NCBI GenBank assembly: GCA_019638275.1
Contig: JAHBUC010000017.1
Location: forward strand, 1 to 64,000
DNA from: Cyclobacteriaceae bacterium
GTDB lineage: Bacteria > Bacteroidota > Bacteroidia > Cytophagales > Cyclobacteriaceae
Direction: 5' to 3'
DNA: 64,000 nucleotides
A model generated the notes under the pieces. That model was not told the origin of the DNA, searched no databases, and saw only the letters and a list, made by a program, of their open reading frames with translations. Numbering within the stretch: position 1 is the first letter of the stretch; each line of letters begins with the position of its first letter. Made by a program: the position numbers and the translations under genes. Shown piece after piece: positions 41,793-50,846 of the stretch.

Positions 41793-42245
41793 ATGAAAGA
41801 ATATTCAACCAAGTACTTTGTTGTATTGCTTGCTGCTGTATGCCTTGCATCATGCGCACCAAAAACCCGAATTTTATCATCGAATACTGCACCACAACGC
41901 ACCGATGGCCAGGCTTTTATCTTAACAGAAATCAGTGAAGATAATACCTATGGCTATTCGGAGAAAAACCCGGTCAAGGTCGGTGGTGTTGATAAAATGG
42001 AAGGCCCCGTAAACGAAAGACGTTTTCTAAATGCCTTGGCGGGACCAAATGGCGAACCGATAACCTATCAACGAATGGGAAGTTGTTGCCCGTTTAAAAC
42101 ACCCAATGGAATCAGCGGAAGCGGATTACTTGATAAGTATAAAATTATATGGGAAGGTCAGACCACCGAGGTGTTCTTATACTTGAACATGTATGATTAC
42201 GGGAAGCTGAAATGCCCGGTTGGCCTTACTCTCAAATCTAATTAG
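41793..42245 (+). CDS. Putative lipoprotein, unknown
   Basis: This 150-residue protein has a lipoprotein signal (FVVLLAAVCLASC). The mature part contains GYSEKNPVKVGG, NERRFLNALAGPNGE, GSCCPFKTPNG and LLDKYKIIWEG. Similar small lipoproteins are common in Flavobacteria and Cytophagia and are sometimes wrongly labelled as an aldolase; no enzymatic motif is visible. The true start is the ATG at 41793. It is followed after five bases by an outer-membrane protein gene, perhaps a pair. Confidence 0.75.
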   Translation: MKEYSTKYFVVLLAAVCLASCAPKTRILSSNTAPQRTDGQAFILTEISEDNTYGYSEKNPVKVGGVDKMEGPVNERRFLNALAGPNGEPITYQRMGSCCPFKTPNGISGSGLLDKYKIIWEGQTTEVFLYLNMYDYGKLKCPVGLTLKSN

Positions 42246-42250
42246 CACTC

Positions 42251-42901
42251 ATGACTTTTGTCAAAGTTGCACTTGCGTTCGCACTCCTGTGCGGTTCACT
42301 CCTGCTATATGCCCAACCCGGTATTGAACTTCATGGAGGTCTGACCAGTTCAGTTATTAAGGTAAAAGCCGAAAATGGAAATAGCTCATCACCTCCTTCA
42401 TTTGTTCGCAGGTATAGCTTTCACCTGGGTTTACTTGCATCATTTCCGGTTTCTGAACTTTCAGCCATAGAAACAGGACTATATCTTTCATCCCGCGGAA
42501 CAACTGTTGAGAATAACGCCTTCTGGGGATTTGATATAACACTAAGCAGTATATCCATCAATTATATTGAAGTGCCATTTTTATTTACACTGGAACCTGG
42601 AGGCTTTAAACTTTTTGCCGGGCCGCAATACTCCATACTAGCAAGTGCAAAAGCAGAGGGAGAGGACATCAAAAGAGCATTCGAAACAGGAAACCTCGAG
42701 CTCAGATACGGCTTTGCCTTTCAAGCTAATAAGTTTGGCGGGCGATTAAGTTTCATTAACGGTTTAACGGACATTTATAAAAATCCCGAATGGAGATGGA
42801 AAAACAATGCATACACTATTTCAATAACATACGCTTTGGTAAAACCTAAAAGCACTGCAAAATCAAAAAAGTCAGATGTACCGCACCGTACATTAGATTA
42901 A
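42251..42901 (+). CDS. PorT-like outer-membrane beta-barrel protein
   Basis: This 216-residue protein has a signal peptide (ALAFALLCGSLLLYAQ). The mature part alternates aromatic and polar residues, as in small eight-stranded barrels: YSFHLGLLASFPVSELSAIETGLYLSSRG, then SINYIEVPFLFTLEPGGFKLFAGPQYS (segments joined by turns). It resembles the OMP_b-brl_2 (PorT-like) family, of varied or unknown role. Its stop overlaps by four bases the stop of the convergent TolC gene. Confidence 0.78.
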   Translation: MTFVKVALAFALLCGSLLLYAQPGIELHGGLTSSVIKVKAENGNSSSPPSFVRRYSFHLGLLASFPVSELSAIETGLYLSSRGTTVENNAFWGFDITLSSISINYIEVPFLFTLEPGGFKLFAGPQYSILASAKAEGEDIKRAFETGNLELRYGFAFQANKFGGRLSFINGLTDIYKNPEWRWKNNAYTISITYALVKPKSTAKSKKSDVPHRTLD

Positions 42902-44370
42902 TCCTCAGGAGTATACAACAACCTGCGATTGGAGAAATCGTAAAGCGTTAATCTGCGCAGGTCGTAGTAGGCAGTCCAGAAAGAACGTAGAGCATTCAGA
43001 TAACTACGCTTAGCGGTATCTTTCTCATTCAGGGCAATATTTAAATTGGTGATGTCAATTTTCCCAATTAGATACCTATTCTGCGAAACAAGATAACGTT
43101 CCTGCGCTACTTCATCAGATTTTTTAGTAATCTCTATCTGACTCAAAAGGACTTCAAATTGCCTAACAAGGGTAATCACCTCTTGTTCAAAATCAACTTC
43201 ATCCTGAGCAATAACATAATCATTCAGTTTCTTATTCGCAATAGCGGTTTGCATGCGCGCTTGGTTCCTCCCCCAATCAAGAATTGGCATGTTAAATCCT
43301 AAAGAAAATGTTTGCTGTTGCGTTGGATCCTGATAAATATCCGACAAAACAAAACCGTTATTATTTAACCCAAACGTACCGATTAAATTCATTTGAAAAC
43401 GACTACCTCTAGCAATTGCTACTTCGCGATCTGCCTCAATTTTCCTGCGTTCAAAAGCTAAAAAATCCGATCTATAATCCTTTGCAAATTGAAGAGCCTC
43501 TTCAACGGTAACATAAAGTGGAGGTATACTTTCAGGTAATACCAAATCAAAATCCTCACCATCACGTAAACCGAGGTAACTTCGCATCTGAAGACGCGCT
43601 ATCTGTAAATTAATCTTTGCCTGGGTAACATCCTGACGTGATCGCAGCAACTGGAGTTCGGCTTGCAGAAGTTTATCCTTTGTAGTTGTTCCGATATTGT
43701 AGCGCCCCTCTTCAATCTTATAAATAGTATCATTATTTGCTTGATTGAATTGAGCTATTTGCAAACCAATTTGCGCATCTAATACATTAAAAAACCTATT
43801 AACAGCAACCGCTGAAATTGACTCCATTTCCTCAACATAACTTCTTTTGGATTCCTCATAGCGAAGTGGTTCTGTCTTTCGATCCCAGCGAAATCCGTTG
43901 AAGGCAAAAATGGGTTGATCTAAACGAAGGTTCAGCAATGTGCCACCCCACTGTTCAGCAAAAATCGGATCAGAAGGGTTGTAATTACGAAAGAATTGCA
44001 GACTAGAGTTCACAGAAACTGAGCCGCCAGTAAATGAAATTGGTTGTACAAATCCAAGATTAAGGTTGTTATTGGATTGTTCGATCGGGGTATACCGAAA
44101 AGAACCATCTTGCTGTGGCGCCTGACTAACACTTTTTGAATACGCAGGTACCGTACCGTTCAAACGCAATTGCGGGTTATAATTTGATCGAAAAACCCGA
44201 TACTGCCAGTAGCGGTTTTCCTTTCTCGTTTCAGCTTGCTTGGAAAAAGGTGACTGATCCTTTGCAAGTTGAATGACATCTTGCAGCCCGTATTGCTTCT
44301 GCTGAGCAAATACCGACACGTACATGAACACACTAATCCATGTAAATAAAATTCTGATAGTCTTATTCAT
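42898..44370 (-). CDS. TolC family outer-membrane efflux protein
   Basis: This 490-residue protein has a signal peptide (LFTWISVFMYVSVFAQ) and two repeats of long helices with the outer-membrane efflux protein pattern. Landmarks are DVIQLAKDQSP, GRYNIGTTTKDKLLQAELQL and QNRYLIGKIDITNLNIALNE. It would form the outer-membrane duct for the adaptor and permease encoded upstream. The start is the ATG at 44370, overlapping the permease stop by eight bases; a longer frame to 44421 reads only permease-coding DNA. Confidence 0.88.
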   Translation of the reverse strand: MNKTIRILFTWISVFMYVSVFAQQKQYGLQDVIQLAKDQSPFSKQAETRKENRYWQYRVFRSNYNPQLRLNGTVPAYSKSVSQAPQQDGSFRYTPIEQSNNNLNLGFVQPISFTGGSVSVNSSLQFFRNYNPSDPIFAEQWGGTLLNLRLDQPIFAFNGFRWDRKTEPLRYEESKRSYVEEMESISAVAVNRFFNVLDAQIGLQIAQFNQANNDTIYKIEEGRYNIGTTTKDKLLQAELQLLRSRQDVTQAKINLQIARLQMRSYLGLRDGEDFDLVLPESIPPLYVTVEEALQFAKDYRSDFLAFERRKIEADREVAIARGSRFQMNLIGTFGLNNNGFVLSDIYQDPTQQQTFSLGFNMPILDWGRNQARMQTAIANKKLNDYVIAQDEVDFEQEVITLVRQFEVLLSQIEITKKSDEVAQERYLVSQNRYLIGKIDITNLNIALNEKDTAKRSYLNALRSFWTAYYDLRRLTLYDFSNRRLLYTPED

Positions 44371-45727
44371 AACGTAACGAAGTAATGGGATCCTGTATCG
44401 CTGCCTTCCGGGCGGGGGCAATTCCGAAAATTAACCCCACCGTGGCTGCTACACCAAACGATAAAACAATTGAACTAAAGCTGATTACGGTTGGAATGTC
44501 AGCGAAAGATGAAACGAGCATGGCGAGTGTAACACCCAACGCCACACCAATTATGCCGCCACTTATACTAATCATCACCGCCTCAAACAAAAATTGCTGA
44601 ATAATGTCGTTCTTTTGTGCGCCAATTGCCAGGCGTAAACCAATTTCCTTGATGCGCTCCAAAACCGAAGCCAGCATGATGTTCATAATGCCAATACCAC
44701 CTACCAACAAGGAAATACCGGCAATGGCACCTAATACATAATTAAAAATATCGTTGGTGCGCTGCTGTTGTTTGAGCAGCAGTTCCGGAATTTCAATTTC
44801 ATAATCGACTACACCGTAGTGTTTGCGCTCCAGCAGTCGCGAAAGAATTTCTGCAGTCGGAGTAAGCGATGTGGTCTCCCCTACCTGGATCACCAGGCGG
44901 TCGAGTTGGTGATAGTTAACTGCCGGGCCGCTTTCACCCGAGTCGCTTCCATCACCGGTAATAATGATAATTCTACCCCGGCTGAAATTCTGCATGGGGT
45001 TAAGGCTGTTCTGGGTGATCATGTCGCGGTTTTTATACCGTACCAACACGGTTTGTAAAGGCGCATACACATCCATGTTAAAATCACGGATGCCCAGCTT
45101 GGCAATGCTGCTTTCAGAAACATACCGTTCCTTCATCACACCGATAATGGTAAGCCAGTTTGGTCCCACTTTTATAGATTTTCCAATCGGGTTTTCGGTA
45201 GGGAAAAATTTAGATTTAATGGAGTTACCAATTATACAAACAGGTGCCCCGATTTTTAAATGCTCTCCCGTGAACATGGCACCATCTGATAGCTCAAAAT
45301 TGTAAATCTCAAAATAAGAAGGCTCAACACCTACCAGTTTTGCAGATCTACGTATGCCGCTTTTAATAATGGTTGACTCCAGAATTATTTCAGGACTAAG
45401 TTTGGTAATGCCCGGAATGGTTCTTTGAATACTCTCAAGGTCACGTACTGTCAGGCCAGGCGAAAACTTCTTCTTCTCCTTTTCCGCAGAAGCTTCTGCA
45501 ATTTTCGTTTCCTCCTGTTCTACAATTGGTTTTACAACAATGTTGTTTACACCCACCAATTTAATTTGCTCAAGAATTTCCTGTTGGGCACCGTTACCGA
45601 TTGCCAGCATGGCAATAACCGCAGCAACACCGAAGATAATACCCAATGCAGTCAGCAGCGACCTGAGTTTATTGGCGATAACTGCATCGATAGCAATGTA
45701 GAGATTGGCAAAAATTCTTTCCTTCAT
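44363..45727 (-). CDS. MacB-type ABC transporter permease
   Basis: This 454-residue permease starts at the ATG at 45727. A first helix (LLTALGIIFGVAAVIAMLAIG) is followed by a large periplasmic MacB_PCD domain (NNIVVKP to ~residue 310). Three C-terminal helices of the FtsX type end it (AIAGISLLVGGIGIMNIML, AVMISISGGIIGVALGV, GVAATVGLIFGIAPARKAA). MacB itself has an N-terminal ATPase; this protein lacks it, so a separate ATP-binding subunit is needed. It sits between the adaptor and TolC genes. Confidence 0.88.
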   Translation of the reverse strand: MKERIFANLYIAIDAVIANKLRSLLTALGIIFGVAAVIAMLAIGNGAQQEILEQIKLVGVNNIVVKPIVEQEETKIAEASAEKEKKKFSPGLTVRDLESIQRTIPGITKLSPEIILESTIIKSGIRRSAKLVGVEPSYFEIYNFELSDGAMFTGEHLKIGAPVCIIGNSIKSKFFPTENPIGKSIKVGPNWLTIIGVMKERYVSESSIAKLGIRDFNMDVYAPLQTVLVRYKNRDMITQNSLNPMQNFSRGRIIIITGDGSDSGESGPAVNYHQLDRLVIQVGETTSLTPTAEILSRLLERKHYGVVDYEIEIPELLLKQQQRTNDIFNYVLGAIAGISLLVGGIGIMNIMLASVLERIKEIGLRLAIGAQKNDIIQQFLFEAVMISISGGIIGVALGVTLAMLVSSFADIPTVISFSSIVLSFGVAATVGLIFGIAPARKAAIQDPITSLRYE

Positions 45728-45752
45728 AATTTCAGGATAACGAAGGTGAAAT

Positions 45753-47171
45753 TTATTGTCCTGCGGGTTTTTGAGCGCCCTGTCCGCGTCTTCCTTCCCT
45801 TCGTTCACCACCCTGCTGTGGCTGCCCGTTTGAAACTTTTACCACTTCTCCATTTGGCAAGGTAATGGTCTGTTCTTCCGGAAGCTCATTTTGTTTGGGT
45901 TCGGGTTTCTTGCGTTTTCCATTCATCTCAGGAAGTAAGCGAATGTCGCCATCCGTATTTGAAGGAAGGGATAAATACACCCTTTCGTTTTCATTCAATC
46001 CGGCCAGGATAACCGCATCGTTGGCATTGGTTTCACCTAACATCACTTCCTGCTTCACCGTGTTGATGCCTTCTCGCTTAAATACATACGAAATAGAATC
46101 GGCATGATTATGTAAACACTCTAACGGAACAAACAGAACGCTGTCGAGCACAAACGTAACAATATTGTTACTGGTAGTCATGGCTGGCCTCAACGATGGA
46201 TCGGTACCGGCAATCTCTACATCCACCTGAAACACTTTTGCATCACTGTTTGGGCGCTGCTCGCCAACATTGGCAACATTTATTACCTGGCCAAACAACT
46301 TTTTATCGGGATACGCATCCAATCCAATCTCCACACGCTGACCCCGTTTCACCTTGCGTACATCCACTTCGTTCACATACGTCTTCGACATCATGGTGGT
46401 AAGATCCGGCAACGTAGCTACAACCGGATCCCAGGTACTGATTTGCGAGCCGGACTTTATGGGCTTTCCGTCCCAACCCTTTCGGTATATAACCATGCCG
46501 GGTTCAGGCGCAGATATATCAAATGTTGAAATGAGTTGCATCATACCACTATGCTCGCCTTGCACTTTGCGCAATTCTGCATTTACCGTACGCATTTTCT
46601 CAATGTTCTGCCTCTTTTTAATCTTATAGTTTTCCAGTGCCTGCTCTAATGCGCGTTGCGATTTTTCGAGGTTGATTTCATTTTGCTTGATGGTGGCAGG
46701 CGGCTCAAACTTGGATTGTTCCAGTACAATTTTCATTTCCTCCACATTGTAACGAAGGTTAATCAACTCATCGCGCGACTGGCGCATTTGAAGGGTTGTG
46801 TCCAACTGAGTTTGCACGAAAGCAGCCTGCGCCTTTTCCAACTCTATCTCTTTGTCCTTAATACGCCCTTGAAATTCAGAACGATCAAGTGTAGCAATCC
46901 ACTCACCTTTTTTAACTACAGTTCCCTCGGTAACTATATTCTGAATGGTAAGGTTATTAACCCGGTACTCGCGTAACTGCGTAGGGGCCTGGATTTTTAC
47001 CGAGTTTTTAGCCTCCAATTCGCCAGTGGTTTCAATTTCCACCTTAAAGGTGCCCCGCTTTACGGTGGCAAAAACATCAACACCTTCGCCTTTACGGTTT
47101 CCTTTTACAATGAAGTAGGTTACCAAAAGGACAACAACTACGCCTGAGGCGATTATGAGGTTTCTTTTCAT
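45753..47171 (-). CDS. HlyD/MacA family periplasmic adaptor
   Basis: This 472-residue membrane-fusion protein has an N-terminal helix (IIASGVVVVLLVTYFIVKG), a lipoyl-like half (FKVEIETTGELEAKNSVKI), a long helical hairpin (~residues 95-215) and beta-barrel domains (VYLSLPSNTDGDIRLLPEM). It links the inner-membrane permease to TolC. The C-terminal tail is very rich in Gly, Gln and Arg and probably disordered. It is the first gene of the export operon, with a -7 element 20 bases upstream. Confidence 0.88.
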   Translation of the reverse strand: MKRNLIIASGVVVVLLVTYFIVKGNRKGEGVDVFATVKRGTFKVEIETTGELEAKNSVKIQAPTQLREYRVNNLTIQNIVTEGTVVKKGEWIATLDRSEFQGRIKDKEIELEKAQAAFVQTQLDTTLQMRQSRDELINLRYNVEEMKIVLEQSKFEPPATIKQNEINLEKSQRALEQALENYKIKKRQNIEKMRTVNAELRKVQGEHSGMMQLISTFDISAPEPGMVIYRKGWDGKPIKSGSQISTWDPVVATLPDLTTMMSKTYVNEVDVRKVKRGQRVEIGLDAYPDKKLFGQVINVANVGEQRPNSDAKVFQVDVEIAGTDPSLRPAMTTSNNIVTFVLDSVLFVPLECLHNHADSISYVFKREGINTVKQEVMLGETNANDAVILAGLNENERVYLSLPSNTDGDIRLLPEMNGKRKKPEPKQNELPEEQTITLPNGEVVKVSNGQPQQGGERREGRRGQGAQKPAGQ

Positions 47172-47190
47172 GCTTTGTTTGCTTAATGTA

Positions 47191-47198
47191 CAAAAATA
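47191..47198 (-). promoter_or_regulatory. -7 element TATTTTTG for the HlyD-permease-TolC operon
   Basis: On the minus strand TATTTTTG ends 20 bases before the ATG at 47171. At the -33 position lies TTTC (47221-47218), a one-base mismatch to TTTG, after a 19-base spacer. The element is also the T tract of the preceding terminator. Confidence 0.5.
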
Positions 47199-47230
47199 AT
47201 CGGGTGGCTTTGGTTTAGAAAACCACCCGA
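47191..47230 (-). terminator. Terminator of the sigma/anti-sigma operon
   Basis: On the minus strand TCGGGTGG (47230-47223) pairs with CCACCCGA (47207-47200) around a 15-base loop and is followed by TTATTTTTG. It sits about 50 bases after the stop at 47279 and separates that operon from the export operon. Confidence 0.7.
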
Positions 47231-47278
47231 ATAAAATGAAGCCCTGCTATGTAATTACTCAGTTACTCACCGAAAGTT

Positions 47279-48475
47279 TCACTGTACCTGCCCTTTTTTT
47301 ACAGCAACTTTTCCGATGGCAGCTTCTTTCGTCACTTTACCTGAGGCGTAGTCTTTCAACACGCTGCCCTTAACCGTTAACTCAATCGATGAAGGAATAC
47401 CACAACCTTCGCATTTAGTTAACCTAACGTTAAAGATAAGTGATTCATTGTCACCCAGACTCTTTACGGTACGCCCATATTCAATTAAATTTTCTTTTAT
47501 ATCCTTCTCGAAAGTCGGGTACAGCTCCTTCACTTTCTTATCGCGGGCTGCCTGATCTACCTCACTAAGGCGAGCCGTAGGCATATTGAACAGGTTGGTA
47601 TTGGGCAGTTGATTGCTGCTGTATACACGCATGTAATACACAGCTCCAAAATCTTTCAAACGTTCATAGTATATGCCCTCATCGGTGAAGAATGTGTTGG
47701 AAAGATCAGAACGATATAGTCTGTTGAATATACTCGACAACAATTCCAGGTCTGGTTCAACCGCATCAACGGATTCAGTATTTACCACGTTGATCTTTTT
47801 CAATGCCTGCTCACGTGTAAGCTTGCCTTGTTTGTGCGCAATAATATCACTCTTTGAAATCTCAATCGACAAATGAGAGCGCTTGGGCGAAGACAAGAAC
47901 TGGTTTACCCAGACACGCGGCTGATCGCCACGGTTAGTAATCACAATCTTTTCATTTGCTCCAAGCTGACTGATTAAATCGCCATAATCAATCAGAAAAT
48001 CCTTGGCTGCGGATACAAGTTTTTCATTGTATGCTTGCCGGATGCTGTCGGTATTTAAAGAAGCCTTGCTTTGCGCAGCTTTTGCCTTTAATCTCACCTG
48101 ATCTGACTCTTCCTTTGCCTTCTGTTCGGCCTCTCGCGCAGTTCTGGATGGCGTAGTAACGGAATATGAATACCCTCTTGGTGTGCCGTCCATCCAAACC
48201 ACATCACCCACATCGCCTGCTATGGCAAAAGTAATGGGTGTTGTGAAATCTGCAGGAAATCGAAACGTTACACCAAATCCTTCCTGGTAACTGCCATCCA
48301 CTTCAAATCCAAAAAACATGCGTTGCCGGTCAAATTGCTGGCGTACCAACGTTTTCAAAATATTCTCCGCAACCTCTATGTCGCGCTCCATGCGTGCTTC
48401 ATCAATCTTTTGTGTAAATGCAGGCGATGCCATCAGCACAATTCCACAAATCAAAATGCCTATTATCGTTTTCAT
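47279..48475 (-). CDS. Secreted protein with internal duplication, unknown
   Basis: This 398-residue protein has a signal peptide (LICGIVLMASPAFTQ). I do not recognise the family. Two segments of about 70 residues resemble each other: 156-230 (FLIDYGDLISQLGANEKIV to GKLTREQALKKINV) and 325-392 (NLIEYGRTVKSLGDNESLI to GKVTKEAAIGKVAV). The halves before them also look similar. A CxxC (CEGC) occurs only in the second. It is the third gene of an operon with an ECF sigma factor and anti-sigma-like protein, 12 bases after the latter. Confidence 0.7.
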   Translation of the reverse strand: MKTIIGILICGIVLMASPAFTQKIDEARMERDIEVAENILKTLVRQQFDRQRMFFGFEVDGSYQEGFGVTFRFPADFTTPITFAIAGDVGDVVWMDGTPRGYSYSVTTPSRTAREAEQKAKEESDQVRLKAKAAQSKASLNTDSIRQAYNEKLVSAAKDFLIDYGDLISQLGANEKIVITNRGDQPRVWVNQFLSSPKRSHLSIEISKSDIIAHKQGKLTREQALKKINVVNTESVDAVEPDLELLSSIFNRLYRSDLSNTFFTDEGIYYERLKDFGAVYYMRVYSSNQLPNTNLFNMPTARLSEVDQAARDKKVKELYPTFEKDIKENLIEYGRTVKSLGDNESLIFNVRLTKCEGCGIPSSIELTVKGSVLKDYASGKVTKEAAIGKVAVKKGQVQ

Positions 48476-48487
48476 CTTAGTTGAATA

Positions 48488-49339
48488 TTAATTTTTAGTT
48501 ACTAATGAATTTGTATTATCAACCGAGCTGATAATGCTGGTTAATATCTGTTCGGTTTCGTGTTTAAATAAATCTGTATCCTGCTCAATGTTGTTCAGCC
48601 TTGCTTGCAACACTTGTAAATCGTTGCGGTGTTGTTGTTCCAGGTACTTGGCAAAGTCCACCAGTAATTCCTGCATATACTTACGTTGATCAGTGGAATT
48701 CAACGTCATGTAATCCTTTATCATGGAAGCGTTTTCTGCTTGAAGCGTTAGTGCAAACTGCCGGATCTGATCTTCAGAAGCTACTGATACACGTTGCACC
48801 AGTTTGTTGAAATCAGCATCCGAACGACCGGCCAGGTTTGTTCGAATTGATTGATCAAGTTTCTGTTGGGTTTCTGTCCATTGTACTTGTAACTGATCAT
48901 TGTTTTGTTTCAGCGACTGGTCAATCATCTCCTGCACGGCATAAGCCGATAAACCAGGTTGCACAGCATCCACTACCGGCAATTCTTTCGGGTCACCAAA
49001 ACGAACAGTGAGCGTATTGCTAGTGTACGATACATTGAGCCCTGTTAATTTACCCACCAATAGAATCAACGTGAGCGAAGCTGCAATGCCCATTAACGAA
49101 CGACCAAAAGGTGTATTCCAGAAGTATCGGGTTTTGCGATCATCAAACACAATCGGTGGTGCAATCACTTCCTTGTCAGGAACGTTGGCTAACGATTTTC
49201 TTACAAAAGCCAACGACTCCACTTCTTTCAACGCGTCCGGATGTTCCGCCAGGTAGCGTTCCACTTGCCGTTTTTCATCGCCCTGCAGTTCGCCATACAG
49301 GTAGCTGATCAGCAGGATTTCATCAGGTTTATAATTCAT
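48488..49339 (-). CDS. Anti-sigma factor-like membrane protein
   Basis: This 283-residue protein has an N-terminal cytoplasmic part beginning MNYKPDEILLISYLYGELQG, with the DEILL...YLYGEL...V..YL pattern seen in anti-sigma domains but no zinc-binding Cys/His. One membrane helix (SLMGIAASLTLILLVGKLTG, ~residues 80-100) is followed by a helical periplasmic region rich in Gln (residues ~130-283). Its start overlaps the ECF sigma gene by 11 bases, the usual arrangement for a sigma/anti-sigma pair. Presumably it holds the sigma factor at the membrane until a signal arrives. Confidence 0.75.
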   Translation of the reverse strand: MNYKPDEILLISYLYGELQGDEKRQVERYLAEHPDALKEVESLAFVRKSLANVPDKEVIAPPIVFDDRKTRYFWNTPFGRSLMGIAASLTLILLVGKLTGLNVSYTSNTLTVRFGDPKELPVVDAVQPGLSAYAVQEMIDQSLKQNNDQLQVQWTETQQKLDQSIRTNLAGRSDADFNKLVQRVSVASEDQIRQFALTLQAENASMIKDYMTLNSTDQRKYMQELLVDFAKYLEQQHRNDLQVLQARLNNIEQDTDLFKHETEQILTSIISSVDNTNSLVTKN

Positions 49340-49961
49340 AACTCACTGTTTCTTTTGTAATGTTTCTCTTTTCTAAAATCCGTTTCAATGCGTCAAGTCC
49401 GTAGTACATTCTCGACTTCACTGTGTTCTCCGAGATATTCAACGCTTCAGCTATCTCGCGAAACTTCAGCCCTTCATACTCTTTCATAATCACCACTTCA
49501 CGTTGCTCCTCGCTTAATTCCTTCAGGCACTGTTGCAGCAAATCGGCCAGCTCCTGTTGCTGATAGTGCTTCTCCGGGTTATCATTTCTTCGTCCTGTCT
49601 TTTCCCAACCGGGCGAATCTTCCGCCTCCACATTCACCACCGCATCAAACGATACCGCCTTGGCGCCTTTAATCTTTCTGGCTTCTTCGCGGCAACTGTT
49701 CACAGCAATCTTGTACAACCAGCTTTTAAATCGCCCAACATCCTGAAGCGCCTCAATGTTGCGACACATGGAAATGAACGCCTTTTGCGAAGCCTCCATA
49801 GCCAGGTCGTGGTCGAGGAAAAACTTGAAACAATAATTATAAATGCGCTTGTACCACACCTGTACCAATCTGCCTTGGGCATTCTTATCCCCTTGTCGGG
49901 CGCGCTCGATCAGGGTATCCGAATGCATCAGGGCCATGTCCTGTAAAGTTTCTGCATGCAT
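49329..49961 (-). CDS. ECF-type RNA polymerase sigma factor
   Basis: This 210-residue sigma-70 family protein has region 2 (IYNYCFKFFLDHDLAMEASQ through SWLYKIAVNSCREEAR) and region 4 (LSEEQREVVIMKEYEGLKFR, then EIAEALNISENTVKSRMYYG). It would direct transcription of a regulon, often including its own operon. The start may be any of three ATGs (codons 1, 9 and 12); I used the first. The operon continues with the anti-sigma and secreted-protein genes and ends at 47191-47230. Confidence 0.9.
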   Translation of the reverse strand: MHAETLQDMALMHSDTLIERARQGDKNAQGRLVQVWYKRIYNYCFKFFLDHDLAMEASQKAFISMCRNIEALQDVGRFKSWLYKIAVNSCREEARKIKGAKAVSFDAVVNVEAEDSPGWEKTGRRNDNPEKHYQQQELADLLQQCLKELSEEQREVVIMKEYEGLKFREIAEALNISENTVKSRMYYGLDALKRILEKRNITKETVSYEL

Positions 49962-50062
49962 GTAACTACGTTTTTTGACTGGCTTTAGGCTGTTACTGTA
50001 TATAGGATGATCGGAAAGTTAAAAAAGTTTTAAACAGGCCATGCCTTAAAAGCGTCAAGGGC

Positions 50063-50070
50063 TATCTTTG
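50063..50070 (+). promoter_or_regulatory. -7 element TATCTTTG just before a start codon
   Basis: TATCTTTG matches TAnnTTTG and ends nine bases before the ATG at 50079. No TTTG is visible at -33. The predicted leader is about five bases or less. Confidence 0.45.
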
Positions 50071-50078
50071 CCCGCTTT

Positions 50079-50846
50079 ATGAACCGACTAATTTCGTTCC
50101 TGATCCGTTATGTGCCCAGAAAATACCTGCAACGGGTAACTGGTCTGGGGCAAAGGGTATTTAGTCTGGCATATGCCGGCAAAAACGTCATGTGCCCGGT
50201 GTGCGAAAAAAGTTTTCGGAAATTTTTGCCGTACGGCCGAATCCATCCCAGGGAAAATGCACTATGCCCGAATTGCCTGGCGCTGGAACGCCACCGGCTG
50301 TTGTGGCTTTACCTGAAAGAAAAAACCGATTTCTTCTCAGGTCAAAAAGCAGTATTGCACATCGCTCCGGAAGTATGTTTCATGAAACACTTTGAAAAAC
50401 TGCATGGCGATCAATACATCACAGCTGATATTGAATCACCGCTCGCCAAAGTGAAAATGGATATTCACCACATGCCGTTTGAAGACAATCGTTTTGATGT
50501 CGTGCTGTGTAACCATGTGCTGGAACACGTGAAGGACGATCATCAGGCGTTAAGGGAAATTCATCGGGTGTTAAAACCGGGGGGATTTGCCATTCTGCAA
50601 ATTCCATTTTTTGATCCTGTACCCGACACCACGTTTGAAGACAACTCCATCACCGATCCAAAAGAACGGGAAAAGATTTTCGGGCAGGATGATCACGTTC
50701 GCAAGTACGGTAAGGATTATGTCGACCGGATCAATCAATCGGGATTAAAAGCTGTTGCCGATGCTTTTGTTGACGAGCTGATGCCAGAAACACGCAACCG
50801 GTTTAAATTGCCGGAACATGAACTCATTTATAAAGCAGTAAAATAA
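50079..50846 (+). CDS. Class I SAM-dependent methyltransferase with N-terminal zinc-ribbon-like motif
   Basis: In this 255-residue protein, residues ~38-70 contain CPVC and CPNC pairs, a zinc ribbon. The following Methyltransf_11 domain has VLHIAPEVCF as motif I, then DIHHMPFEDNRFDVVLCNHV and HRVLKPGGFAILQIPF. The zinc-bearing N-terminus suggests a nucleic-acid or sugar-linked substrate, but none is evident. Its stop and the HAD start share one base (TAATG), so the two are coupled. Confidence 0.8.
   Translation: MNRLISFLIRYVPRKYLQRVTGLGQRVFSLAYAGKNVMCPVCEKSFRKFLPYGRIHPRENALCPNCLALERHRLLWLYLKEKTDFFSGQKAVLHIAPEVCFMKHFEKLHGDQYITADIESPLAKVKMDIHHMPFEDNRFDVVLCNHVLEHVKDDHQALREIHRVLKPGGFAILQIPFFDPVPDTTFEDNSITDPKEREKIFGQDDHVRKYGKDYVDRINQSGLKAVADAFVDELMPETRNRFKLPEHELIYKAVK

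Noticed and set aside
49533..49946. 137-codon plus-strand ORF antisense to the ECF sigma gene
   Set aside because: The opposite strand encodes conserved sigma regions 2 and 4 across the same bases; this frame has no recognisable content.
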